A stretch of DNA of 6,604 nt from Bacillota bacterium. GTDB taxonomy: Bacteria > Bacillota > Clostridia > UBA1381. The translations under genes and the position numbers were made by a program. The notes under the pieces were generated by a model. The model did not search any database and had not been told where the DNA came from. It saw only the letters and a list, made by a program, of their open reading frames with translations. Of the stretch, positions 1 to 6,447 are shown piece after piece (position 1 is the stretch's first letter; each line of letters starts with the position of its first letter). The stretch spans positions 1 to 6,604 of the forward strand of contig JAJPXA010000050.1 of the NCBI GenBank assembly GCA_021205715.1, in the 5' to 3' direction.

Positions 1-398
1 AATCAAACGGCAACGTAAAAATATCCGTTGACGTTGTATCGACAATCGCGGGCGTGGCAACTATGGAATGCGGGGGAGGTTATGAAATGTCGGGATCTTT
101 CGCGGGCGAGCTTGCGTAAAGATTCGGCGCGAAAAAGAATCCGAATAAAGGCGTAAAGGTTGAAATTTCGGATGACACCGTGACGGTGGACTTGTATATT
201 GTCGTCAAATACGGCATAAGAATACCGGAGCTTGCTTGGGAAATACAGGAAAAGGTTAAGAAAAATATCGAGTCTATGACGGGTATGGATGTCAAGAAGG
301 TCAACATTCATATTGAGGGCGTCAATTTTGACACGGATAAAGCCGAGGACGGTTCGGATTCCGGCGAATCGGCAACCGCGGATGACAGCGCGGAATAA
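1..398 (+). pseudogene. Asp23/Gls24 family envelope stress protein, 5'-truncated by window edge and interrupted by an in-frame stop
   Basis: The frame beginning at base 3 reads as an Asp23/Gls24 (DUF322) protein. It has an N-terminal stretch with VKISVDVVSTIAGVA and EMSG, then KGVKVEI, VDLYIVVKYGIRIPELAWEIQ, a helix ending SMTGMDV, and VNIHIEGVNF, followed by an acidic low-complexity tail. Those are the conserved blocks of the family in order. A TAA at 117-119 interrupts the same frame between GELA and RFGAKKN. Family similarity continues without a frame change, so this is a substitution and not an indel. Downstream in-frame GTG codons (for example at 180) lie inside a conserved beta strand and have no Shine-Dalgarno, so a functional restart is unlikely. 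In Firmicutes this gene usually sits just before nusB, as here, and family members are membrane- or envelope-associated. The nonsense codon may be a genuine lesion or an assembly error. The family call is confident; the pseudogene status is less so. Confidence 0.8.
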
Positions 399-412
399 TT
401 CGTGTCTGTTTT

Positions 413-437
413 GCGCGGCGCGTGATTTTTGCCGCGC
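413..437 (+). other. GC-rich hairpin in the asp23-nusB spacer
   Basis: GCGCGGC (413-419) and GCCGCGC (431-437) form a perfect 7-bp stem with an 11-nt T-rich loop, lying between the Asp23 stop and the nusB ribosome binding site. No T run follows, so it is not a standard intrinsic terminator. It could be a processing or mRNA-stability element, or chance in GC-rich sequence. Confidence 0.35.
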
Positions 438-464
438 GGCTGTTTATATGAAAGGTAAAGAACT

Positions 465-872
465 ATGAAAAAACAATCAAGAAGCGAGGCGCGCGAAGCC
501 GCGTTTGTTCAAATATTTCAGTTTGACGGAACGGAGGACATCGACGAGGTCGTAAACGGTCTGCTCATCGAACAACCGGAGTGCGAGCCGAATTTGGGAT
601 ATATAACGTCGGTTTTAACCGGAGTAAAGGAGCATAACGCCGAGCTTGAGGAAATAATATCAAAGCACCTCAGCAAGGGATGGACAATACACAGAATATC
701 AAAAGCTTCGCTTGTAATAATGAAGCTTGCGATATGTGAGATGAAATACATCGACACGATACCGCCCAAGGTATCGATAAACGAGGCGGTGGAGCTTGCC
801 AAAAGATACGGTGCGGAGGGCGACAAGGCATTCGTGAACGGACTTTTGGGAAGCGTTTTCAGCGAACTATGA
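465..872 (+). CDS. nusB: Transcription antitermination factor NusB
   Basis: NusB is a small all-helical RNA-binding protein. With NusE (ribosomal protein S10) it binds boxA in nascent rRNA and supports processive antitermination. This 135-residue product has the usual length of about 130-150. It shows the N-terminal basic block RSEAREAAFVQIFQ (residues 6-19) and the C-terminal signature VSINEAVELAKRYG (103-116) followed by KAFVNGLLGSVF (121-132), which are the most conserved parts of the family. The start ATG is preceded by AAAGG at 451-455 with a 9-nt spacer. The stop overlaps the next start as ATGA (869-872), indicating translational coupling. Its position after an Asp23 gene and ahead of xseA, xseB and ispA is the standard Firmicutes neighbourhood. 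Nothing is missing from the frame. Confidence 0.95.
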   Translation: MKKQSRSEAREAAFVQIFQFDGTEDIDEVVNGLLIEQPECEPNLGYITSVLTGVKEHNAELEEIISKHLSKGWTIHRISKASLVIMKLAICEMKYIDTIPPKVSINEAVELAKRYGAEGDKAFVNGLLGSVFSEL

Positions 873-1780
873 AGAGTATCGGAATAGACACAAGCAATTA
901 TACCACATCGGTTTGCGCGTATAACGGCGCGGAAATCAGCGACAAGCGTCGGATAATACCGGTAAAGCGCGGCGAGCGCGGCATACGTCAAAGCGAGGGC
1001 GTGTTTGAACACGTCAGGGCATTGCCGCGGCTTTATGCCGAGCTTGACGCGGCAGGCGTTGGCGCGGTCGGTGTAAGCGCGCGCCCGAGAAACGCGGACG
1101 GTTCATATATGCCGGTGTTTTTGGCAGGCAAGGGTTACGCGGAGGTCATAGCAAAAACGGCGGGAGTGCCGCTCTATGAATTTTCGCATCAGGACGGTCA
1201 TATCGCTGCGGGCATTTTGTCCGGAAAATGCGATTGTCTGCTTGAGGGCGATTTCGCGGCGCTCCATATATCCGGCGGCACAACGGAGTTTTTGAAATGC
1301 CGCTATAACGGGTATAATTTCGATGTTGAAATCATCGGCGGAACAAAGGACATAAGCGCGGGACAGCTTATAGACCGCGTCGGAGTATATATGGGAACGG
1401 AGTTCCCCGCGGGACGCGCTGTCGAGGCATTGGCGGAGCAAAGCGAAAAGAAATTGAAGCTGCCCGTAAGCGTAAACGGCGGATATATAAATTTTTCCGG
1501 TCTGGAAAATAAGGCGCGCTTTCTTCTGGAAACGGAGAGTAAAGCGGTCGTGTCGCGAGCGGTTTTGGACGCCGTTGGCGAGTCGCTTATAAAAGCGGCA
1601 AAAAGTATATTTAATAAAATCGAATCGAAGCGCCTGCTCGCGGTGGGCGGAGTCGCTTCCAATAAAATAATACGCGGCGCTTTGAGCGCGAATTTAAACG
1701 CGGACGTGTATTTCGCGTCGCCCGAGATGTCGAGCGATAACGCGGCGGGCATTGCGTATTTGGCATATATGCAAAAATAA
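869..1780 (+). CDS. TsaD/Kae1-like (ASKHA-fold) paralog, function unassigned
   Basis: This 303-residue protein resembles TsaD/Kae1, the metal- and ATP-binding subunit of the tRNA t6A machinery formerly annotated as O-sialoglycoprotein endopeptidase. The N-terminus GIDTSNYTTS (residues 5-14) is the phosphate-1 loop of the actin/Hsp70-like fold. H107 and H111 form the HxxxH metal site within SHQDGH. SGGTTE (135-140) corresponds to TsaD's SGGHT, and SSDNAAGIA (288-296) supplies the third metal ligand, D290. It is shorter than genuine TsaD (about 335-345 residues), and the central region differs, so I read it as the clostridial paralog, not the essential tsaD. It starts in an ATGA overlap with nusB without a strong Shine-Dalgarno of its own, implying coupled translation. 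Its substrate and biological role are unknown to me. A role in tRNA modification, or regulation of it, is inference only. Confidence 0.85.
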   Translation: MKSIGIDTSNYTTSVCAYNGAEISDKRRIIPVKRGERGIRQSEGVFEHVRALPRLYAELDAAGVGAVGVSARPRNADGSYMPVFLAGKGYAEVIAKTAGVPLYEFSHQDGHIAAGILSGKCDCLLEGDFAALHISGGTTEFLKCRYNGYNFDVEIIGGTKDISAGQLIDRVGVYMGTEFPAGRAVEALAEQSEKKLKLPVSVNGGYINFSGLENKARFLLETESKAVVSRAVLDAVGESLIKAAKSIFNKIESKRLLAVGGVASNKIIRGALSANLNADVYFASPEMSSDNAAGIAYLAYMQK

Positions 1781-1784
1781 ATTA

Positions 1785-1795
1785 AAAGGCGGGAG
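1785..1795 (+). promoter_or_regulatory. Ribosome binding site that fixes the xseA start
   Basis: AAAGG (1785-1789) and GGGAG (1791-1795) lie just upstream of the ATG at 1800. An open frame extends upstream to a TTG at 1752 inside the preceding gene, but that start has no such site and would add 16 residues foreign to XseA. The ATG at 1800 is therefore preferred. Confidence 0.8.
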
Positions 1796-1799
1796 CTTT

Positions 1800-2996
1800 A
1801 TGGAGGACGTAAAACCGTTGGAGCCGAGAACTGCCACGGTTTCTCAAATTAACGGATATGTAAAAAAAATACTCGACCACAATATTATATTAAATAACGT
1901 TTGGGTAAAAGGGGAAATTTCCAATTTCAAGCGTCACACCTCTGGGCATTTGTATATCACTTTAAAGGATGACGGCGGCGTGTTAAAATCGGTAATGTTC
2001 AGGAGCGCGGCGCAATTTTTGAATTTTGCGCCCAAGGACGGCGATAAGGTTTTGGCGCGCGGAAGAATAAGCGTCTACGAGGCGGCGGGAGCGTATCAGC
2101 TCTATATCGAGGAAATGAAGCCGGACGGAATAGGCGACCTGTACGCGGCATATGAAATGCTGAAGAAAAAGCTGCAGGCGGAGGGTTTGTTCGACGCGTC
2201 GGCAAAACAGCCGATACCGCGTTATCCCAAAAGCATAGGCGTTGCCACCGCGACCACGGGAGCGGCGGTAAGGGATATTATAAACGTTATAACGCGGCGC
2301 TACCCGCTCGCAAAAATCGTCATTTACCCCACGCTCGTGCAGGGCGAGGGCGCAAAGGAAAGCGTTGTGTCGGCGATTGAGTATTTTAACAAATCCGCTT
2401 GCGTCGACACGCTTATAATCGGGCGCGGCGGCGGCTCGATTGAGGATTTGTGGGCGTTTAACGAGGAGATTGTGGCGCGCGCGATTTACAATTCAAAAAT
2501 ACCGATAATTTCGGCGGTCGGTCACGAAACCGATTTTACGATAGCCGATTTCGTTGCCGATTTAAGAGCGCCGACACCGTCGGCGGCGGCGGAAATCGCG
2601 GTGCCGAATATGACCGAGCTTAACGAAAGCGTAAGCGTTATGCGCTCGCGGCTTTTAAGAGCGGTCAACAAAAAGTTGGAATACGGCAGACTGATTTTAA
2701 ACCGCTTTAAAATGCGTTCGCCCAAGAATATGATTGACGACTTGAATTTAAGGCTTGACGCGTATGTAAAAAATATGGAAACCGCGTTTCGCTTGAAGCT
2801 TGCGGAGGATAAAAAATCGCTTTCGGCGCTTGCCGGGAAGCTCGACGCGCTGAGTCCGCTGCAGACGCTCGCGCGCGGCTATTCGATACCGACTATGGCG
2901 GACGGCACGGTAATTCGAAGCGTCGGCGATATTAAGTCAGGCGATGAATTTTCACTGCGCTTGAAAGACGGCGAAAAGGATTGTATTGTGAAGTAG
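1800..2996 (+). CDS. xseA: Exodeoxyribonuclease VII large subunit
   Basis: XseA is the catalytic subunit of exonuclease VII, which degrades single-stranded DNA from both ends to short acid-insoluble oligonucleotides and takes part in repair. The 398-residue product matches the family length of about 400-450. Residues about 13-110 are the OB-fold that binds single strands, including VWVKGEISNF and SGHLYITLKD. The catalytic domain follows, with GRGGGSIEDLWAFN (208-221), AVGHETD (239-245) and RAPTPSAAAE (256-265), all diagnostic. The C-terminal part, about 280-365, is helical and charged, as expected for the coiled-coil stalk that recruits XseB copies, and it ends in the conserved LARGYSI-type segment. 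The ATG at 1800 is chosen for its ribosome binding site. It lies 19 bp after the Kae1-like gene and 16 bp before xseB, within one operon. The stop is TAG. Confidence 0.96.
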   Translation: MEDVKPLEPRTATVSQINGYVKKILDHNIILNNVWVKGEISNFKRHTSGHLYITLKDDGGVLKSVMFRSAAQFLNFAPKDGDKVLARGRISVYEAAGAYQLYIEEMKPDGIGDLYAAYEMLKKKLQAEGLFDASAKQPIPRYPKSIGVATATTGAAVRDIINVITRRYPLAKIVIYPTLVQGEGAKESVVSAIEYFNKSACVDTLIIGRGGGSIEDLWAFNEEIVARAIYNSKIPIISAVGHETDFTIADFVADLRAPTPSAAAEIAVPNMTELNESVSVMRSRLLRAVNKKLEYGRLILNRFKMRSPKNMIDDLNLRLDAYVKNMETAFRLKLAEDKKSLSALAGKLDALSPLQTLARGYSIPTMADGTVIRSVGDIKSGDEFSLRLKDGEKDCIVK

Positions 2997-3012
2997 AGAA
3001 AGGGATAATATT

Positions 3013-3249
3013 ATGGCAAAAACAGAGAAAACATTCGAGGAGCAGATAGCGGAGCTTGAAAAAACGGTTGCGCGGCTCGAGGACGGCGACGTGAGCCTTG
3101 ACGAGTCGTTAAGCCTTTTCGAAAGCGGAATAAAGCTCACGAAAAGCTGTCAAAAAATGCTCGATAATGCTGAAAAAAGGGTAAAGGTGCTTATGAAAAC
3201 GGATGACGGCGAAATGTCGGAAGAGGATTTTATAAATGACGGAGAATGA
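3013..3249 (+). CDS. xseB: Exodeoxyribonuclease VII small subunit
   Basis: XseB is the small helical partner that coats the coiled-coil stalk of XseA; several copies bind each large subunit and are needed for activity. This 78-residue protein shows the family pattern. FEEQIAELEKTVARLEDGD (8-26) is followed by LDESLSLFESGIKL (29-42), a single mid-protein Cys in KSCQKML, and AEKRVKVL (53-60). The tail is acidic. AAAGGG at 2999-3004 lies 8 nt ahead of the ATG. The last 14 bases overlap the start of ispA in another frame, so the XseB tail and the ispA initiation region are shared sequence. Length and context are normal for the family. Confidence 0.94.
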   Translation: MAKTEKTFEEQIAELEKTVARLEDGDVSLDESLSLFESGIKLTKSCQKMLDNAEKRVKVLMKTDDGEMSEEDFINDGE

Positions 3250-4117
3250 GTTAAAGCAAACGCTTAAAAGCGACGTTGATGTCATTGACGGCGCGTTAAA
3301 GCGCTATATGCGCCGCAGTGATAATTTACAGTCGCCGATATACGAGGCGATGGAGTACAGCCTGTTCGCGGGCGGCAAGCGCCTGCGCCCGGTGCTTATG
3401 ACCGAGTGCGCGAAAATGTGCGGCGGCGATATAAACGAAATTCTCCCGTTCGCGTGCGCGATGGAGATGATTCACACATACTCGCTTATACACGACGATT
3501 TGCCCGCGATGGATAACGATGATTTGCGCCGCGGCAAGCCGACGAACCACATAAAATACGGCGAAGCGACCGCGATTTTGGCGGGCGACGCGCTTTTAAA
3601 TAAGGCGTTTGAGATTATGACCGAATACGGCGGCGGCGCGAAAAACGCGCTGAAAGCGATTAATATAATCGCCAAATCCTCCGGTACGGAGGGGATGATA
3701 GGCGGTCAGGTAATCGACATATTGAGCGAGGGCAAAAGCATTGACCTTGACACGCTCAAGTATCTGCACAGCATGAAAACCGGCGCAATTATACGCTCGT
3801 CCTGCGTTTGCGGCGCATTGCTCTCGGGCGAGGAGGACACAGCGAGCGTTGACGTTTTTGCGCTCAATCTCGGTATAGCGTTTCAAATACGCGACGATAT
3901 TTTGGACGTTATCGGAACGGAGGCGCAGTTGGGAAAGCCGATAGGCTCGGACGAGGAGGAAAACAAGACCACCTATGTAACGCTTTTGGGACTTCAAAAG
4001 GCGGAGGAGCTTGTAAAAAGCTACAGCCGAGCGGCAAAGGACGCGCTCGCACCGTATGGCAAAAAAGCCGATTTTTTGCTTGCGCTTACTGACTATTTGG
4101 TGAACCGTGAAAAATAA
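3236..4117 (+). CDS. ispA: Farnesyl diphosphate synthase (polyprenyl synthetase family)
   Basis: IspA condenses dimethylallyl diphosphate with isopentenyl diphosphate twice to give farnesyl diphosphate, the precursor of undecaprenyl carriers, quinones and other prenyl lipids. The 293-residue product has the usual length. GGKRLRP (46-52) is the diphosphate-binding block. The first aspartate-rich motif is DDLPAMD (87-93), followed by DDLRRGKPTNH (95-105), and the second is DDILD (220-224). The residue five before the first motif is Y82, in HTYSLIHDD, close to the HAYSLIHDD of E. coli IspA. This favours a C15 product over longer chains, although chain length remains an inference. The ATG at 3236 lies inside the end of xseB, with AGAGG at 3222-3226 and a 9-nt spacer. 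In many Firmicutes dxs follows; here the operon ends at a terminator directly after ispA. Confidence 0.93.
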   Translation: MTENELKQTLKSDVDVIDGALKRYMRRSDNLQSPIYEAMEYSLFAGGKRLRPVLMTECAKMCGGDINEILPFACAMEMIHTYSLIHDDLPAMDNDDLRRGKPTNHIKYGEATAILAGDALLNKAFEIMTEYGGGAKNALKAINIIAKSSGTEGMIGGQVIDILSEGKSIDLDTLKYLHSMKTGAIIRSSCVCGALLSGEEDTASVDVFALNLGIAFQIRDDILDVIGTEAQLGKPIGSDEEENKTTYVTLLGLQKAEELVKSYSRAAKDALAPYGKKADFLLALTDYLVNREK

Positions 4118-4162
4118 AAACAGGGCGTTTATCCGATTGATTTTCGGATAAACGCCTTTTTT
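4113..4162. terminator. Bidirectional intrinsic terminator between ispA and bioD
   Basis: GGCGTTTATCCGA (4124-4136) and its exact complement (4144-4156) form a perfect 13-bp stem with a 7-nt loop. On the plus strand it is followed by six T (4157-4162), ending ispA transcription. On the minus strand it is followed by CTG and a T-rich run (complement of 4111-4120), ending bioYBD. The ispA stop (TAA, 4115-4117) and the bioD stop (complement of 4161-4163) lie inside the two flanking A/T tracts, so the 43-bp intergenic gap is almost entirely terminator. Confidence 0.95.
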
Positions 4163-4838
4163 ACGTGAATAAGCTTTCCAATTCCTCGATATTTATGCTG
4201 CAATCCCCGTTTTTCACTCGGGCGATTACCTTTAAGCCGGTCATCTGTTCGCACATAAATATATTGTCGTCGTGCAGAATATTGCCCGGCTCATAATGAT
4301 TAAATATAATTCCCTTTACCGCGATACCGCGCGATTTCATATATTCCGCAGTCAGCGCGACCGAATTGATTGTACCCAGACCTGAGTCCGCCGTGATTAC
4401 GCAGGAAAGGCTGCGCGCCTTTATAAAATCATCCAAAAGGATTTTTCGTTCGTCAAAGCGGAGCGGACAAAGTATGCCGCCGGAGCCCTCCGCTATCACA
4501 TAATCATACCGAGCGCATACAAGGTCAAAGCCGTGCAAAACGGTGTCCATACTTACCGGATTCCCCTCGATTTTCGCCGCTAAATGCGGCGAAACGGCGG
4601 TTTCGTAAACATACGGACACATTTCCTCAAGCGGCTGAGAGATACCGGAAAATGTCTTTACATAGAGCGCGTCGCCGGGGATAAGCGCGCCGTCCGCGCC
4701 GCGCGCGTTGCCGCTCATCGCGGCTTTATAGTATGCCGCGCGTTTGTGTTTTTCCCTGAGCTTTTTCAAAATCAGTCCGGAAATGTATGTTTTCCCTACA
4801 TCTGTTCCGGTGCCGGTAATAAACAATGCCTTACTCAT
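4161..4838 (-). CDS. bioD: ATP-dependent dethiobiotin synthetase
   Basis: BioD carboxylates 7,8-diaminopelargonic acid (DAPA) with CO2 and ATP to close the ureido ring of dethiobiotin, in the cytoplasm. The 225-residue protein matches E. coli BioD in length. It has the Walker A loop GTGTDVGKT (9-17), the catalytic lysine K38 in YYKAAMSG (36-43), the substrate-pocket motif SPHLAAK (83-89), and EGSGG (117-121), corresponding to the canonical EGAGG loop. Ser replaces Ala there, a mild change. The start overlaps the bioB stop as ATGAGTAA (4831-4838). GAGGTG (complement of 4849-4854) precedes it by 10 nt within bioB, so translation is coupled. It is the last gene of the bioYBD operon and ends within the shared terminator. 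BioD supplies the substrate of the neighbouring BioB. Confidence 0.95.
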   Translation of the reverse strand: MSKALFITGTGTDVGKTYISGLILKKLREKHKRAAYYKAAMSGNARGADGALIPGDALYVKTFSGISQPLEEMCPYVYETAVSPHLAAKIEGNPVSMDTVLHGFDLVCARYDYVIAEGSGGILCPLRFDERKILLDDFIKARSLSCVITADSGLGTINSVALTAEYMKSRGIAVKGIIFNHYEPGNILHDDNIFMCEQMTGLKVIARVKNGDCSINIEELESLFT

Positions 4839-5802
4839 TATCGATTTTCACCTCATATCCAAGCTCCGCGATAAGCTTCATATCGGTTTCAACGGTAATT
4901 CCCGATGTGGTCAGCATATCGCCGGAAATCGCCGCGTTCGCGCCCGAAAGGAAACAGGCGCGTCCCTTATCGGGAATAAGTCCTCTGCCGCCCGCCAGGC
5001 GAATATCGGCATCGGGAAGTATAAAGCGGTATACCGCCGCAATGCGGCGCATATCATCGCTTGTGAGCCTTTGATTATTTTCAAACGGCGTGCCGGCAAT
5101 GGGATTTAACATATTGAGCGGCACGCTCTTTATGCCAAGCTCACGCAGGGTGAGCGCCATATCTATTCTGTCCTCCGACGTTTCGCCAAGTCCCATAATC
5201 CCGCCGCTGCAAACCGTAAGACCCGCCGATTGCGCCGCGCGAATCGCGGCGAGCTTATCGTCAAAGGTATGGGTGGTGCAGACTTTCGGGAAATACCTGC
5301 GCGAAGTTTCCAAATTGTTATGCACACGCGTAACACCCGCGTCCTTGAGCTTCAAGTATTGCTCCCGGTTCAATAACCCGAACGAAACGCATACCGAAAT
5401 GCCGACCTCCGTTTTAATTCGCCGGATTACGCCGCACATCTTCTCTATTTCCGCATCTGTCAGCCGTTTTCCCGATGTGACTATGGAGTATCTCAATATG
5501 CCTTGCTCGTAATTTTGCTTTGCCTGCGCGACGATTTTATCGCCGTCAAGCAGCGGATATTCCTCCGCGCCGGTGCAGTAACGGGCGGATTGAGCGCAGA
5601 ATTTGCAGTTTTCGCTGCATCGTCCGCTTTTTCCGTTGATGATTGTGCATATATCAAATCTGTCGGAGCAAAAATGCCGCCGGATTTTGTCGGCGCTTTC
5701 ACATAATTCGTCTAACGGCTCTCCGCATAAGCCGAGCGCCTCGGTGCGGGTAATAGGCTCACCGTTAAGCACCTTTTCGGTAAGTATTTGAAGATTTGTC
5801 AT
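4831..5802 (-). CDS. bioB: Biotin synthase (radical SAM), anaerobe-type variant
   Basis: BioB inserts sulfur between C6 and C9 of dethiobiotin using two equivalents of S-adenosylmethionine and a sacrificial auxiliary iron-sulfur cluster. The 323-residue protein has the radical-SAM motif CSENCKFC with C62, C66 and C69, followed by AQSARY. NNLETSRRYF (162-171), CSGGIMGLGE (198-207), NMLNPIAGTPFE (230-241), IRLAGGR (267-273) and SGANAAISGDMLTTSG (286-301) are family blocks. Of the classical auxiliary ligands, the equivalents of E. coli C128, C188 and R260 are present (C138, C198, R268). The C97 equivalent is Ser (S106, in RYSIVTSG). Extra cysteines occur at 52, 76 and 175. This fits the BioB type reported from obligate anaerobes with an auxiliary 4Fe-4S cluster; the assignment to that type is from memory of the family. 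The Shine-Dalgarno AGGAAG (5810-5815) lies in the last two codons of bioY. Confidence 0.95.
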   Translation of the reverse strand: MTNLQILTEKVLNGEPITRTEALGLCGEPLDELCESADKIRRHFCSDRFDICTIINGKSGRCSENCKFCAQSARYCTGAEEYPLLDGDKIVAQAKQNYEQGILRYSIVTSGKRLTDAEIEKMCGVIRRIKTEVGISVCVSFGLLNREQYLKLKDAGVTRVHNNLETSRRYFPKVCTTHTFDDKLAAIRAAQSAGLTVCSGGIMGLGETSEDRIDMALTLRELGIKSVPLNMLNPIAGTPFENNQRLTSDDMRRIAAVYRFILPDADIRLAGGRGLIPDKGRACFLSGANAAISGDMLTTSGITVETDMKLIAELGYEVKIDNE

Positions 5803-5806
5803 GTTA

Positions 5807-6406
5807 TCACTTCCTATTAATTAATGGAATAAGCCGCTTCGACAATAGCGACGCGATTACGCATAGGGTAATATCCCCTAATGAATCCGGCAAAATGTAG
5901 TATAAAATAAACGGCATCAGCTCTATTGTATCTCCGATGTAAAACCGCTTGATTACATATAAATAACCAACTCCCAGGATATATACAACGGCAAGTCCCG
6001 CGAAAGCCGCCGCGAACAGGCGCGGATAGCCGGGCTTCGGTACGCGGTTGGCGATAGTTCCGGTAACATAAGCGCCCGCTGCAAAGCCGATTATGTAACC
6101 GAAGGACGGTTTCAAAACATAAGATATTCCGCCGCCCTCCGAGAAAACCGGCAGACCTATAAGTCCCATCGCGATATAGATGCATACCGCTGCCGCTCCC
6201 CATTTGCCGCCGAGCGTATAGCCCGCGAGCATTGTAAAGAGGAATTGAAGAGTGAATGACATAATCGGCATCGGAATTTTAATAAACGCGCCGACCGTTA
6301 TAAGCGCGGCAAACATAGCGCCCTGTACAAGCCGTTTGGTTCGTTCATATCTCTTTGACGAGGTTGATGTGTTTTCTGTGATTGTTTGATTTTTTTGCTC
6401 TAACAT
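5807..6406 (-). CDS. bioY: BioY, biotin-specific S component of an ECF transporter
   Basis: BioY is the membrane protein that captures biotin for an energy-coupling-factor transporter; the shared EcfA/EcfA'/EcfT module is normally encoded elsewhere. The 199-residue product has a polar N-terminus of about 25 residues and then roughly six hydrophobic segments (about 26-42, 50-66, 69-87, 100-118, 129-152, 164-188). The conserved core GLIGLPVF (81-88), GGG (91-93) and KPSFGYIIGF (99-108) is diagnostic of BioY. Near the C-terminus the usual PGDxxK-like motif reads LGDITL (176-181): the Asp is kept (D178), but Leu stands where Lys is expected. GGGAGG (complement of 6413-6418) lies 6 nt before the ATG. 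It is the first gene of bioYBD and sits 4 bp ahead of bioB. The BirA-type operator upstream supports biotin-responsive expression. Confidence 0.93.
   Translation of the reverse strand: MLEQKNQTITENTSTSSKRYERTKRLVQGAMFAALITVGAFIKIPMPIMSFTLQFLFTMLAGYTLGGKWGAAAVCIYIAMGLIGLPVFSEGGGISYVLKPSFGYIIGFAAGAYVTGTIANRVPKPGYPRLFAAAFAGLAVVYILGVGYLYVIKRFYIGDTIELMPFILYYILPDSLGDITLCVIASLLSKRLIPLINRK
5810..5815 (-). promoter_or_regulatory. bioB ribosome binding site embedded in the bioY C-terminal codons
   Basis: AGGAAG (complement of 5810-5815) encodes the last Arg-Lys of BioY and directly precedes its TGA stop. It lies 7 nt before the bioB ATG. Ribosomes finishing bioY therefore end on the bioB initiation site, linking the expression of the two genes. 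Confidence 0.8.
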
Positions 6407-6423
6407 AAGCTGCCTCCCAAATT

Positions 6424-6444
6424 TCGGACATTGATTTTATCCGA
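6424..6444 (-). other. Leader hairpin just upstream of the bioY ribosome binding site
   Basis: On the minus strand TCGGATA (complement of 6438-6444) pairs with TGTCCGA (complement of 6424-6430): seven pairs including one G-U, with a 7-nt loop. The Shine-Dalgarno follows five bases later and is not itself in the stem. There is no U run, so it is not a terminator. It may affect translation or mRNA stability; function unproven. Confidence 0.4.
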
Positions 6445-6447
6445 TAT

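Noticed and set aside
117..119. Stop-codon reassignment explaining the internal TAA
   Set aside because: TAA ends the Asp23 frame, the Kae1-like gene, ispA, bioB and bioD at sensible family lengths, so TAA is a normal stop here.
180..398. Separate 72-residue gene starting at GTG 180
   Set aside because: It is the C-terminal half of the Asp23 domain. The GTG lies within a conserved strand and has no ribosome binding site, so I treat it as part of the interrupted gene.
518..1012. Minus-strand 164-codon open frame opposite nusB and the Kae1-like gene
   Set aside because: It is antisense to two clearly coding frames, shows no recognisable domain and is typical of shadow frames in GC-rich codons.
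1752..1799. N-terminal extension of XseA from TTG 1752
   Set aside because: It overlaps the preceding gene, lacks a Shine-Dalgarno and adds residues not seen in the family; the ATG at 1800 has a good site.
3596..3997. Minus-strand 133-codon open frame opposite ispA
   Set aside because: It is antisense to the conserved IspA coding sequence; composition and lack of motifs indicate a shadow.
5090..5512. Plus-strand 140-codon open frame opposite bioB
   Set aside because: It lies entirely within the conserved BioB coding region on the other strand and has no recognisable domain or start signal.
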